A DNA stretch of 64,000 bases from Rubrivivax sp. (GTDB lineage Bacteria > Pseudomonadota > Gammaproteobacteria > Burkholderiales > Burkholderiaceae_C), in contig JAIXRN010000017.1 of the NCBI GenBank assembly GCA_027485165.1, positions 175,782 through 239,781 of the forward strand, given 5' to 3'. The notes beneath the pieces were generated by a model. The model saw nothing but the letters and a program-made list of their open reading frames with translations, was not told the origin of the DNA and made no database searches. A program made the translations under genes and the position numbers. How positions within the stretch are numbered: the stretch's first letter is position 1; the number at the start of each line of letters is the position of its first letter. Shown here one piece after another: positions 54,973 through 63,966 of this stretch.

Positions 54973-57543
54973 TCATCCGAGTAAATCACTCAAGTGCCTT
55001 AGGCCGGACTGCTTGAATGCCATCCTTATTATCTTTTCCAAAAGGTGTGCATTCGGAACCTGAATATACGAAAGGCTGGCATACGCCTTCTTATCGTCCT
55101 TGGCGCCAATCACCACAGCGCCGTCAGCAGACCAAATCTGAACCTGCGACCAAGGGTATCGAACTGCTTCGTTGGACCCGAGAAACTTGTGCTTGACGAG
55201 GGTAACTCCATCATCTCGGACAGTAGCCTCGCCAAAGTGGAATTCTGAGCCATCCTTCAATGCCTTCAGAATATCCGTCATCAAACGCACGCAGACCGCA
55301 CGCCAGAGCTTCTCGGTGAACTTTGTGTATGTTGCTTCACGCTTGATCGAGACGACCGACTCTGTCCTGTTGTCGCCAAACGCCACCGTGTAGTCGGTCC
55401 CGGTTGGAATTCCGTTAACCGAATGGCGAACCCCGCCCCACCTCACGCGTGTGATGCTCTCCAGCGGGTATGTCTTCTCTTTCCATGAGATACCCATCGC
55501 CGAGATTGAAAGGGTATCTCTGAAAACCACACCTACGTCCGCACTGAAAGCAATCTCCTCTTCCCACTCGCGTTGCTCACGAGCGGACTTCTGCCTTTGC
55601 TTTGCAATATCAGACAGCGCTTGCGTGTCGGCAGAAACCCGCTCGACAAACTCTGGAAGCTCGGAGAAGAGCTCGGACAGCAACTTGGTCAGCCGCTGTG
55701 ACTGAACTAGCAGATCGTGCTCGTTGAAGAGATCAATGGCGAGGCTGCGGATCGAGTAGGCGAACTCCTTGCTTGGCTCATGCTCAAGCCCGCGCGCCTT
55801 CGAACTTAGTTGAATGGGCTGGGCGATCTTGTCCCACGTCCTCGCTACCGACTCGAGCTTGTCGATCAGCGGCCGAACCGCCGCTTCGCCCGCCTTCGCG
55901 CTCTCCAGTGCAGTGCGTATCAGTCTCTCCGCGGTCTGCGCTTCCTTCGCAAGCACACCTTGCGTTTCAACCGCATACGCGTCCACCAATTCGTCGATCA
56001 ACTCCGGTGCGTGAACCTCCCCGCCGAGCGTAGCGTTCTCGACCACCATCGTCATGGTGGACACCAACTCCGGAGAGTTCAGTCTGTTGAGTGCTTCCTT
56101 GATCGCATTCCGGTAGTAGCGCTTGCGCTCGGCTAGCTCTGCCTCAATCAGGTCGATGTCCCGGACCTCTGGAAATCCAGATACGGCACGGTCTTCGTTG
56201 ATTGAGCGAAGCACGTCCTCCGGATCGATGTCATCGACCAGGAGCGCAAAGTCGTGAATGAAGTCTGAGACTTCATCACTGGAGAAGTCGGCGTCAACAA
56301 CCTCCGAAGCGGCAGCCAAGAGATTCGCCTTCGCAAGTGCGGGCAACCCGTCCTCCTGCCGGATATCCCAAGGCTGCGACTTCAGTTTCTCAACCAAAGC
56401 AGACGCCCTTCTGGGTGAAAGTCCCGGCAGCCACGCCAACTCCGCCGAAAGGCGGGTTCGCGGATTCGTCAGATCTGCCCTGGCCTTCTGGCACGTCTCT
56501 GCGTCGAGATGAAGCGCCTGCTCCTCGGCATTCGCCACGATCCTCCTCCTGTCGTCGCGCATGCTGACTGACAAGAGATGGAACGGACTGCGGTGGAGCG
56601 CCGTCGTCAGCCCGATACCCGCTTTCGGCGGGGTCGCCGCTGCCATAGGCGTGGAGCGCTGTGTTGACGGCAGCTTGTGAATCGTCTCTCGGATCAGCAC
56701 AGCTGCCAGTTCGTGAATCTCCGGGAACCGCCGGGAAAGACTGCTCTGTGCGCGCGGATCGGGGGGACGATCTTCCAACTCCCGACAGATGAAGTCGAAG
56801 ACTGCGTCGCCCAATTGCGCTTGAGCCGGTGCGTTCGGAAGCGATCGAAACGTCAACGCTTTGCCCGTCTTGGCTTGACCCGATACCACTCTGGTCACCA
56901 CAGCGCGAAGCTCCTCCGTCGCATCTGGATACTTCTTCTCAAGCTTGCGCTTGAATTCATCAAGGCGATCGCCTACCGGGAAGCCGGCGTAGGAGTAACA
57001 GATGTACGTGATCGGCTCCTCCCAAGCACGTCGTTCTGGATTGAAGTGGACTCCGTCTTCATCAGACCCAAAGAGCAGCGCTCCACCGCAGCCCGGGTGT
57101 ACGAATGGCAGACTTCCTTTGCATTCGTCTAGTACTGACGGATCGATAGCGGTCAGGTGAGTGCTTCCGCAGGTTAGGCACCGGCCGCGAGTTCTGGTTC
57201 TGCTCCACTCATGCCAGGCGCTACGGTTCTTGATGACCAGTCGTGCGTGATTGGCGTTCGGTGTCCCGTACCAGTCCCACTCTCCAGACACGAACTTTGC
57301 CAAGTTGCCCTTCATCCCATCGACAAAGTCATCGATCTCGGCTGTGCCTGGGATGTGCTCATGTGACTGAATGCCGTTGCAGTCCTGACACCACCCTAGG
57401 CGCTTCAGCAAGGGGAAGGATTCGGACGAGCCGTTCGAGTACACCCATTGCGTCGGGGCGGATCGGAATCCGGTACTCCTACTCAAGAAGTACTCGAAAT
57501 CGCACTTGCTGCAGTGTAGAAAGTATCGGGTGAAAATTCCCAT
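54973..57543 (-). CDS. Large zinc-ribbon protein with helix-hairpin-helix and PH-like domains
   Basis: 856 residues, ATG at 57543. The N-terminal 60 residues contain HCSKCDFEY and WCQDCNGIQS, and a second pair follows (RCLTCGSTHL, HPGCGGALLF), suggesting two zinc ribbons. Around residue 350-390 LAWLPGLSPRRASALVEKLK looks like a helix-hairpin-helix. A long helical region follows (residues about 400-640). The last 200 residues hold two beta-rich units resembling bacterial PH domains: GISWKEKTYPLESITRVRWG and GVTLVKHKFLGSNEAVRYPW. The family was not recognised. It is in the operon with the Hsp70-like and AAA+ proteins. Confidence 0.7.
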   Translation of the reverse strand: MGIFTRYFLHCSKCDFEYFLSRSTGFRSAPTQWVYSNGSSESFPLLKRLGWCQDCNGIQSHEHIPGTAEIDDFVDGMKGNLAKFVSGEWDWYGTPNANHARLVIKNRSAWHEWSRTRTRGRCLTCGSTHLTAIDPSVLDECKGSLPFVHPGCGGALLFGSDEDGVHFNPERRAWEEPITYICYSYAGFPVGDRLDEFKRKLEKKYPDATEELRAVVTRVVSGQAKTGKALTFRSLPNAPAQAQLGDAVFDFICRELEDRPPDPRAQSSLSRRFPEIHELAAVLIRETIHKLPSTQRSTPMAAATPPKAGIGLTTALHRSPFHLLSVSMRDDRRRIVANAEEQALHLDAETCQKARADLTNPRTRLSAELAWLPGLSPRRASALVEKLKSQPWDIRQEDGLPALAKANLLAAASEVVDADFSSDEVSDFIHDFALLVDDIDPEDVLRSINEDRAVSGFPEVRDIDLIEAELAERKRYYRNAIKEALNRLNSPELVSTMTMVVENATLGGEVHAPELIDELVDAYAVETQGVLAKEAQTAERLIRTALESAKAGEAAVRPLIDKLESVARTWDKIAQPIQLSSKARGLEHEPSKEFAYSIRSLAIDLFNEHDLLVQSQRLTKLLSELFSELPEFVERVSADTQALSDIAKQRQKSAREQREWEEEIAFSADVGVVFRDTLSISAMGISWKEKTYPLESITRVRWGGVRHSVNGIPTGTDYTVAFGDNRTESVVSIKREATYTKFTEKLWRAVCVRLMTDILKALKDGSEFHFGEATVRDDGVTLVKHKFLGSNEAVRYPWSQVQIWSADGAVVIGAKDDKKAYASLSYIQVPNAHLLEKIIRMAFKQSGLRHLSDLLG

Positions 57544-57584
57544 TGGGTAGAGTTCTTTTCGGGCAGCGGGGCATTACGTCCGCG

Positions 57585-57855
57585 TCACCAGTTCACGATC
57601 ATCCAGCCGATCAATCCAAGCGATATGGCGATGTGCCACTTGTCAAAGGCTCTGAGAGGGCCCTTCCCCAGATATCGGTATCCGCCGCCAGTCGGCATCA
57701 CCCGATATCGCGCGATTGGAAAGATCGGCAAGGCGAAGAAGATAAAGTAACAGGTCGCCATATGCGACCCGTTCCAGGGATTCTTGTCCGTGCTTCCGTA
57801 CAGAGTAAAACGGCCCGGACTTCTCTTGGCAACAGTTGAAGCAGATCGCGGTCAT
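57585..57855 (-). pseudogene. Zinc-ribbon small membrane protein, frameshifted
   Basis: Two overlapping frames give one sensible protein only when joined. From ATG 57855 one frame reads MTAICFNCCQEKSGPF, a zinc-knuckle-like start, then loses sense. The shifted frame continues TLYGSTDKNPWNGSHMATCY and FIFFALPIFPIARYRVMPTG, then a second hydrophobic end HIAISLGLIGWMIVNW with TGA at 57585. The junction is the TTTT run (57807-57810, AAAA on the plus strand), where deletion of one T restores the frame. The intact product would be about 90 residues with two membrane segments. A start at the internal ATG 57761 would still give a 58-residue membrane protein. Confidence 0.65.
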
Positions 57856-57883
57856 CTCTTGACTCACTTGACGGGACGAGACG

Positions 57884-58426
57884 TCATCTGGGTCGGAGCC
57901 TTGCAACTTGCCGGGAAACGCACGCGTTGTAAGCGGCTGGCCCATCTAGGACCTTTTGCGTTGAGCAGGCTGACTCGATAGAGTCACGCTCTTCCGAAGT
58001 GAGCTTCGAGACATCTGGACGCGCACCCTGATTTCTCAGAGCACGCAACTTGGAGGAAACGCATGCGTTGTACGCTGCCGGGCCGTCGAGGACCTTCTGG
58101 GTTGAGCACGCCGACTCTATCGAATCGCGCTCCTCCGCACTCAACTGCGAAACGTCCGGACGTGCCCCCTGACTCTTCAGAGCTCGCAACTTCGAGGCAA
58201 CGCATGAGTTGTACGCGGCTGGACCATCAAGGACCTTTTGGGTCGAGCACGCCGACTCTATCGATTCGCGCTCCTCCATACTCAACTGCGAAACGTCCGG
58301 ACGTGCCCCCTGATTCTTCAGAGCTCGCAACTTCGAGGTAACGCATGAGTTGTACGCGGCTGGACCATCAAGGACCTTCTGCGTCGAGCACGCCGACTCT
58401 ATCGAGTCACGCTCCTCCGTCGAAAG
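57884..58426. repeat. Coding tandem repeat, 141-bp unit, 3.85 copies
   Basis: Units at 58426-58286, 58285-58145, 58144-58004 and 58003-57884 (last one 120 bp including stop) code the 47-residue repeats. They differ at scattered, often synonymous, positions, so they have been kept under protein-level selection after duplication. The array is open to copy-number change by recombination. Confidence 0.9.
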
Positions 58427-59203
58427 ACTCGACTGACTGCGACTAACTTCATCATTAGACCCAGACTTTTCTGGAATTACTGCCCTGCTCTTGGGCGAGG
58501 CCGACCCTCCAGCTGCGAACCTAGCTCGTCCATCAGCCTCTAATGTTCCTCGGAAGCGATCAACATCTGCCCTGGCACTTTCAAGCGCACCGCTCCGATA
58601 GCGAAACTGTCCGCAGCGACCGTTGTAGTCGGCAACCATTTCGTTGAAGCGATCAACCTGCGTTTCGTTGTAGTTACTGATGACTCCCTCGGCAGCGTCC
58701 AGACGGATCTTTTCCGCAACGCAGTAACGAAGCTGTGCGGAAGTGAGGACGTTGTTGGTGCCGACAGGTGGTCTCTCCTCAGACGGACGGATGGGGGCTG
58801 GGGGCTGGCTCGGTGCGGGCTGCCAGCTAGGGCTAGGCGATGCGACGGACGAAGCGTCGCTGCTCGGCGTGAAGGCAGGCGCAGGCGATGAAGCCTTGTC
58901 TCCTGACTGAGAGACAAGCCAGAGCAACCCCGCGACCACACCGATGCCGAGCAACCACTTGCCGGTTGACGAGCCTCCACTCGACTGTGCTGGTGCCTGG
59001 TAAACCGGTCGATCCGGCTCCTGGTCATCGGTCGATCGCGCGCGCTCAGCAGGCGCAGGAGCAGGAGCAGACGCTGCTCTAGGAGCCGGCTTCGACTCGC
59101 GCGCTGGCTGCGAGACGGTGCTGTCTGCGTCTGAGATCATGGACGACAGCCCTGCGAAGCCCTTTTTGCGATCCCCTCTTTCTTGATCTTCTCCCTCCAC
59201 CAC
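57884..59203 (-). CDS. Single-pass membrane protein with four 47-residue Cys-containing repeats
   Basis: 439 residues from GTG 59203, which has AGGGGG six bases upstream and lies 10 bases after the AAA+ stop; ATG 59140 is an alternative. A Pro/Ala-rich cytoplasmic N-terminus leads to one membrane helix (WLLGIGVVAGLLWLVS), a Ser/Pro linker, and a helical segment with Cys (LRYCVAEKIRLDAAE, YNGRCGQFRYR). The C-terminal 180 residues are 3.85 nearly identical repeats, each holding ERDSIESACSTQKVLDGPAA and YNxCVxSKLRAL, with two Cys 15 residues apart. The repeats probably face the periplasm. It follows the AAA+ gene in the operon. Confidence 0.8.
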   Translation of the reverse strand: MVEGEDQERGDRKKGFAGLSSMISDADSTVSQPARESKPAPRAASAPAPAPAERARSTDDQEPDRPVYQAPAQSSGGSSTGKWLLGIGVVAGLLWLVSQSGDKASSPAPAFTPSSDASSVASPSPSWQPAPSQPPAPIRPSEERPPVGTNNVLTSAQLRYCVAEKIRLDAAEGVISNYNETQVDRFNEMVADYNGRCGQFRYRSGALESARADVDRFRGTLEADGRARFAAGGSASPKSRAVIPEKSGSNDEVSRSQSSLSTEERDSIESACSTQKVLDGPAAYNSCVTSKLRALKNQGARPDVSQLSMEERESIESACSTQKVLDGPAAYNSCVASKLRALKSQGARPDVSQLSAEERDSIESACSTQKVLDGPAAYNACVSSKLRALRNQGARPDVSKLTSEERDSIESACSTQKVLDGPAAYNACVSRQVARLRPR

Positions 59204-59212
59204 AGGTCCCCC

Positions 59213-60652
59213 TCAGATGAAACCGATCGTTCGCTGCTGACCGCCTTCACGTGCACGGGCAGGGGCAGATTCCAAGGCCGCCAACAGGCATTCTTGATCG
59301 AGCGCGTTCTTGCCAGACCTGGCGGCCAGACGGGCACCCTCGCGGACCACGAAGGCAACGTCAGACAGCGGTCGCCCCGCCAGTTCGTGCGCGAATGGCG
59401 TCGGATCAACGTCGTCGGACTTGGGCAACGTTGACAGCAGCTTTTCCAGCAGCGACAGGATCTCCGTCTCGCTGGCGAAGTCGACCTTGATGACGTGATC
59501 GAACCGCCCCCTGCGCAGAATCGCCGGATCAATCATGTCAACGCGGTTCGTCATCGCGACGATCAGCACCTCGTTCTTCGTGGCCTCCGGGATTCGCCGC
59601 AGGAACTCGGCAACTTCCTCGACCCGGTGATGACCCGACCCCATCTCACGATCAGCAAGAAATGCCTCCATTTCGTCGATGACCAAGACGGAGGGTGCGT
59701 TCTGCATGGCCTTGTCGAAGACCTCCGCCACCTTCTTGCTGGTCTCGTGGATGTAGGGGCTTGCGACGCTGGACGCATCGATCTGGAAGCTCGGCCACCC
59801 CAAGAAGTCGACTAGGCGGTCAACCGCAAACGTCTTGCCGCAGCCCGGTGGTCCATGCAGAACGATCGCCGAGGGGAAATCAATCCCCAGCGCCTTGTAT
59901 CGGTCGCGGTGCTGAACGATGTCGATGACGTGCTCGTTGAAGAAGGCCGCCAGCTCGGGTCGGCCTGCAAGCTCGAAGACTTTCGGCCCGTCGTTCGCAA
60001 CGGGCTGCGCCTGTTGTGGCTCTTTCCGGGCCGTCTGTGAGGCCTCCTGAGTCGAAGTCGAAGTGCGAGCTGGTTGTGCAGGCATCACCTCGGCAACTTC
60101 GAAGCCAGCCGCCTGGACGACATCCTTCAGATGCTGCGCACCCAGCCAGCTCATGGTCTGGCGCAGCCTGCGGAACGACTTCGCGGAAACGCTCGCACCA
60201 CCGGTCAACCAGTAGCCCAGAACCACATCGTCGTCAGCTCGGAGGCTGATGCTGTAGGTGGGAAGAAGCCTGCTGATCCTCTCGACATACAGCGCATCTT
60301 GCAGCGGAGTCTCAGTGTCGATGCTTCGAGTCGCCTTCAACGCCAGCGCGAACGAGAGCGCTTCGGCTTTTGTGTCCGGTGACCTGCCATCGGCAACGGG
60401 GCACAAGACCTGGCTCGGGCCGCACGAAGCCGCCCATAACCGTCGGTCGCCATAGTTGAAGTCGCTGAACTGGCCAGGCTCAACTAGCCCAGCATCTAGC
60501 CATCGCGCACTGAGATCTTCAAGCGCTACTAGCGCTCGCCCGTCGCCTTGCGTCTCCAGGATCTGCCAGTTCTGACCTCCGAAGAGTGCCGCTCGCGTCT
60601 TCGCCCCGTCAGGCAGCCTGAAGCCAATGGGTAGCCAAGCATCCAGCGCCAT
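59213..60652 (-). CDS. AAA+ ATPase, FtsH/Cdc48-like
   Basis: 479 residues, ATG at 60652. The N-terminal 200 residues are unrelated to known domains I recognise. A flexible Thr/Gln-rich linker follows. The AAA+ module is classic: IVLHGPPGCGKTFAVDRLVD (Walker A about 266-273), SVLVIDEMEAFLADR (Walker B about 320), NEVLIVAMTNRVDMIDPAIL and RRGRFDHVIKVD (second region of homology with Arg fingers). A lid domain completes it. No protease domain is present, so it probably unfolds or remodels proteins. It lies four bases after the Hsp70-like gene's stop, so the two are coupled. Confidence 0.88.
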   Translation of the reverse strand: MALDAWLPIGFRLPDGAKTRAALFGGQNWQILETQGDGRALVALEDLSARWLDAGLVEPGQFSDFNYGDRRLWAASCGPSQVLCPVADGRSPDTKAEALSFALALKATRSIDTETPLQDALYVERISRLLPTYSISLRADDDVVLGYWLTGGASVSAKSFRRLRQTMSWLGAQHLKDVVQAAGFEVAEVMPAQPARTSTSTQEASQTARKEPQQAQPVANDGPKVFELAGRPELAAFFNEHVIDIVQHRDRYKALGIDFPSAIVLHGPPGCGKTFAVDRLVDFLGWPSFQIDASSVASPYIHETSKKVAEVFDKAMQNAPSVLVIDEMEAFLADREMGSGHHRVEEVAEFLRRIPEATKNEVLIVAMTNRVDMIDPAILRRGRFDHVIKVDFASETEILSLLEKLLSTLPKSDDVDPTPFAHELAGRPLSDVAFVVREGARLAARSGKNALDQECLLAALESAPARAREGGQQRTIGFI

Positions 60653-60655
60653 CGC

Positions 60656-63151
60656 TTAACTCCGCACGATGTTGGCGCCGGCCATCATCTCGTCGTCGCC
60701 GCCCGACCCGATCCGGACAGAGTCGAGTTGCGCAACGACGGCGCGCAGCTTGTTGATGTCATTCGCCTTCAAAGCATCTGCTCCCAGGCTGACCAGTTGC
60801 GCGTGCTCCCGCGCATCGGTGAACAGGTAGGTGTCTTTGGCCAGCCACTTGAAGCGATCGATCACGAACCAGTCTTGGCGCCACAAGATCATGAAGTTCT
60901 TGCCGCGCAACTCGTCCAGGTGGGCTTCGAAGTCGCCGCTGTTGTTGTCGATTGATCGTTGAGCAGTCTTCGCGAGGTTGTCGAAGGCATTGGCCTCCGT
61001 GGGGCGCGCTTGCTCCCGGACATGCTTGTCGAAGAACTCGACGGTCTTGTCCAGTTCCAGCTGACGGATGTCCTTCAGATGCTCCTTGCGCGCCAAGGCC
61101 AGCAATCGCTTGGCCTCCTGCACGTTGTCCATGGCCTGCTTGGCGAGCTCGGGGTCCGTTTCGCCAGACTTGATCGAATCTGCTTGCTCCAGCTTCTCTC
61201 GTGCCTGATCCAAGCGAGGGTCGTCGATCTTCGAGGCCATTTCTTCGAGCCTCTGCATCGCATGTTCCGACTGCTCCGCGACCAGCTTGGAAGCCTGGCT
61301 GTAGTCGATCTGCCCTTCCTGTCGAGAGTAGAAGTTCCGCCCGCTGTGGAATGAACCTCCGATGGAGGGCACGGAAACCTCCATCGTGATGTTTCCCGAG
61401 TCCAACACCTCGTACTCGCAGATCAACTCCGCACCGGCGGGAATCACGGCGCCGTCCTCGATGTCGGATCCCTTGATCTCGAACATCCCGATGAAACGGT
61501 TGTCGTTGATCGGATCGGCGATGTCACCTTCCCAGAGTTTGAACTTGATCGATCCCGCGCTTCGAGCTTTCAGAGACTCCTCGGTCTTGAAGACCTTCTT
61601 TCCCTTCTTGGGCAGCTGATCGCCCTCACGGACCAAGTAGTCCAACACAAGACGACCGCCCAGCTTCTCGCGCGCCTCGACACCAATCGAGTGCGAGGCT
61701 GGAATCGCGTCGATGCTGGCAGCCGTACGAGCAATGACGATCTTGTCTTCCTTCAGAGAAACCGGCCCGCCCTTCGAGTCGAATACGAAGATCTTAAAAG
61801 TGTTCTCGCCGGGCTTCGCAAGGCTCAGCTCTACCGTCGCACCATCCTTGAGCGCGATCCGTCCAGATGACCAGCCAGTGTCCAGGCTGTCGATCTGGAA
61901 CTCGGACCCCGCAGCCGCCGCACCGCCGACCTTCACAACAATTCGCGCCTTGGAGTCAGGCGTGCGCGCGATGTAGTTGAACTGAAGGTCGAGCGCCCCG
62001 CCCGCACTGATCGCCCCACGCGCGCTCTTGCGCCCACGGCTTTGAGAGGCCCAATCGATCGACTCCGCGAAGACAGCCGCCCCCTCGGCAACTGCCGTCA
62101 TGGGGTTGACGTCCGTGGACGATGCGATGCCAAGCTCAAACGCAACCTTGTCGCGAAGGGGCTTGTACTGGGTCGGTCCACCGACGAACACGACTCGCTC
62201 GACGTCGTGCGGGGTCAGCCCAGCCTTCTCCAGCGTCTCGCGCGCAGACTGGACACCTTCGTCCACCTTCGCCGCGATGAGTTTGTCGAGTTGCTTGCGC
62301 TCGAACGGGATGTCGACATAGATCTCGGAGCCAGACTCGTCACTGACACCCAGGTCCGACTCGTTCAGGCTGATGACCGATTCCTCCTTGGAGGACAGTT
62401 CAATCTTTGCCTTCTCGGCGGACCAGAGGCACATACGAAGCAGCGACTTGTACTTCGGGTTGGCACTGAAGTCGTCCGGGAGGTCGAACTTCTCAAGTAA
62501 CCAGGGCTTGACGACGTTGTCGAGGATCGCGCGGTCGAAGTCGGTCCCACCGCACATCGCGACGCCGCCATGTGCCAGTAGGCTGACGCGGCCGCTGATA
62601 CTCTCGGCGATGGCGATGTCGAGGGTTCCTCCGCCCAGGTCGAAGACCAGAAAGACCCCATCGCCCTTGCGCTGCTTCATGACGCACATGACTGCTGCGA
62701 CCGGCTCCTGCATGAGCGCGACGCTGCCGAGCCCTGCCATTTCAGCAGCAGCCAGGGTTGCGTCCTTCTGCATCTGGTTGAAAGCAGCAGGGACTGTGAT
62801 CACTGTTCCGGTCTTGCCACTGTTTCGGATCTCTTCAGGCAAGAAGCCGAAGCAGAGCTTCAGGATTTCGGCCGAGCACTCTTCAGGCGTCATGGTGACG
62901 TTCACGGCAGAGAGCTTGACAGGCGTGCTGGTACCCATCATCCGCTTGAACTTTGTCGCCGCGTTGTCTGGGTTTTTGGCTGCGCTGTCGTAAGCTCGCT
63001 TTCCCAGGTACTTGTTACCCCGGCGATCGATGAAGATGGCCGAAGGTGTCACGTCGTGTTGATCGGGGCTCTTATACAGGCGCACTGTCTCCCCGTCATA
63101 CGAACAAATCGCACTGTTCGTCGTCCCGAGGTCGATTCCGATGTAGTTCAT
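60656..63151 (-). CDS. Hsp70-like (DnaK-like) chaperone
   Basis: 831 residues, longer than DnaK (about 640). The ATPase domain is complete: YIGIDLGTTNSAICSYDGET, VITVPAAFNQMQKDATLAAA, LVFDLGGGTLDIAIAES, VERVVFVGGPTQYKPLRD. The substrate-binding-like region begins after about residue 390 but differs strongly from DnaK, with beta-rich segments (FKLWEGDIADPINDNRFIGM) and a long helical lid (residues about 640-740), plus an extra C-terminal 90 residues. It overlaps the GrpE-like gene by 4 bases. No DnaJ is encoded here. It is a paralogue of unknown clients, not the housekeeping DnaK. Confidence 0.92.
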   Translation of the reverse strand: MNYIGIDLGTTNSAICSYDGETVRLYKSPDQHDVTPSAIFIDRRGNKYLGKRAYDSAAKNPDNAATKFKRMMGTSTPVKLSAVNVTMTPEECSAEILKLCFGFLPEEIRNSGKTGTVITVPAAFNQMQKDATLAAAEMAGLGSVALMQEPVAAVMCVMKQRKGDGVFLVFDLGGGTLDIAIAESISGRVSLLAHGGVAMCGGTDFDRAILDNVVKPWLLEKFDLPDDFSANPKYKSLLRMCLWSAEKAKIELSSKEESVISLNESDLGVSDESGSEIYVDIPFERKQLDKLIAAKVDEGVQSARETLEKAGLTPHDVERVVFVGGPTQYKPLRDKVAFELGIASSTDVNPMTAVAEGAAVFAESIDWASQSRGRKSARGAISAGGALDLQFNYIARTPDSKARIVVKVGGAAAAGSEFQIDSLDTGWSSGRIALKDGATVELSLAKPGENTFKIFVFDSKGGPVSLKEDKIVIARTAASIDAIPASHSIGVEAREKLGGRLVLDYLVREGDQLPKKGKKVFKTEESLKARSAGSIKFKLWEGDIADPINDNRFIGMFEIKGSDIEDGAVIPAGAELICEYEVLDSGNITMEVSVPSIGGSFHSGRNFYSRQEGQIDYSQASKLVAEQSEHAMQRLEEMASKIDDPRLDQAREKLEQADSIKSGETDPELAKQAMDNVQEAKRLLALARKEHLKDIRQLELDKTVEFFDKHVREQARPTEANAFDNLAKTAQRSIDNNSGDFEAHLDELRGKNFMILWRQDWFVIDRFKWLAKDTYLFTDAREHAQLVSLGADALKANDINKLRAVVAQLDSVRIGSGGDDEMMAGANIVRS

Positions 63152-63522
63152 CCTTGCACCTTCCTGAGCATCACCGTGCCTTGTTTGCGCAGCCCCTCGG
63201 GGCCCATGATGATCGGCTCGAGCATCTGCTCGACCACCAGAACGTCGTCGGGGCCGAAGTCGCCGATGTTGATGGCCGATGCCGCCATACCCGGATCGAA
63301 CTGATGGCCCTCGACGTTGACGAGTTTCAGCCCGCTTGCATCGAGACTCTCTTCGACCTTCTTCTGAAAGTACCGGATCTGGTTCACATAGCGCGATCCC
63401 TCGCCGGCATCTAGTTTGCTGACTAGGCGCGCGAAGAGCCGGGAAAACCGCCAGCTCTCCACTGCGACATCAATCAGCGAGCGCTCTAGCTGCTCGTTGT
63501 CATTGGATTTCTCAGAAGTCAT
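63148..63522 (-). CDS. Minimal GrpE-like nucleotide-exchange factor
   Basis: 124 residues, ATG at 63522. The C-terminal part is GrpE-like: VNVEGHQFDPGMAASAINIG, VVEQMLEPIIMGPEGLRKQG and TVMLRKV, compare the GrpE head domain with its G-F/P-D and V.P.V-type pattern. The N-terminal long coiled coil of GrpE is shortened to about 60 residues. It overlaps the Hsp70-like gene, strongly suggesting it serves that protein. Confidence 0.7.
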   Translation of the reverse strand: MTSEKSNDNEQLERSLIDVAVESWRFSRLFARLVSKLDAGEGSRYVNQIRYFQKKVEESLDASGLKLVNVEGHQFDPGMAASAINIGDFGPDDVLVVEQMLEPIIMGPEGLRKQGTVMLRKVQG

Positions 63523-63855
63523 TCACACTCCCTGATCACTTACCACCTCGGCGAACTCAGCGCTGCGTGCGTGAATCCCGTCGAATACAGCCTCCAATCC
63601 CCGATGAGCGCCACGAACACCACCGACGACCTGCACCGCCCATTCGAAGTTGGCTTGCTCGCGTTCCGCTGAACAGTTCGTCGGCGGCGCCGCCACGATA
63701 ACTCGAAGGTTACATAGTTTGACCTCGCCCACCTCAAAGCTGGGGCGCCCAGCCTTGCCAGCCCACTGCAGGTAGGGCGCGCCGCGGCGCTTGATCGCTT
63801 CCAAGGCACTGCGCTCTGGGGGGACGCCGTGCCAAGCCAGCAGCTTGGGCTTCAC
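63523..63855 (-). CDS. Hypothetical protein, first gene of Hsp70-like operon
   Basis: 110 residues, GTG start at 63855 with GGGAG about 15 bases upstream, and a stop adjoining the GrpE-like start. Contents: KLLAWHGVPPERSALEAIKR, PYLQWAGKAGRPSFEVGEVK and CNLRVIVAAP. The mixture of strands might be a small PH-like or related beta fold, but I do not recognise the family. It is cytoplasmic by absence of signals. The IS-like element begins within 112 bases upstream. Confidence 0.6.
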   Translation of the reverse strand: MKPKLLAWHGVPPERSALEAIKRRGAPYLQWAGKAGRPSFEVGEVKLCNLRVIVAAPPTNCSAEREQANFEWAVQVVGGVRGAHRGLEAVFDGIHARSAEFAEVVSDQGV

Positions 63856-63966
63856 TCATTCTTTCTTCTCTCCCTTGGTCACTCCTGATTAGCGATGAAG
63901 TTCAGCAGGCTCATCCTTTGAGCCAGTGAAGCGCGAGGATGACCGCATCCATCAAGGAGATGCGCC

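Noticed and set aside
57884..58426. CRISPR array
   Set aside because: The period is 141 bp, the whole unit is conserved with no unique spacers, and it lies inside a coding frame.
60656..63151. Housekeeping DnaK operon
   Set aside because: The protein is 831 residues with an altered C-terminus, no DnaJ is encoded, and the neighbours are accessory genes.
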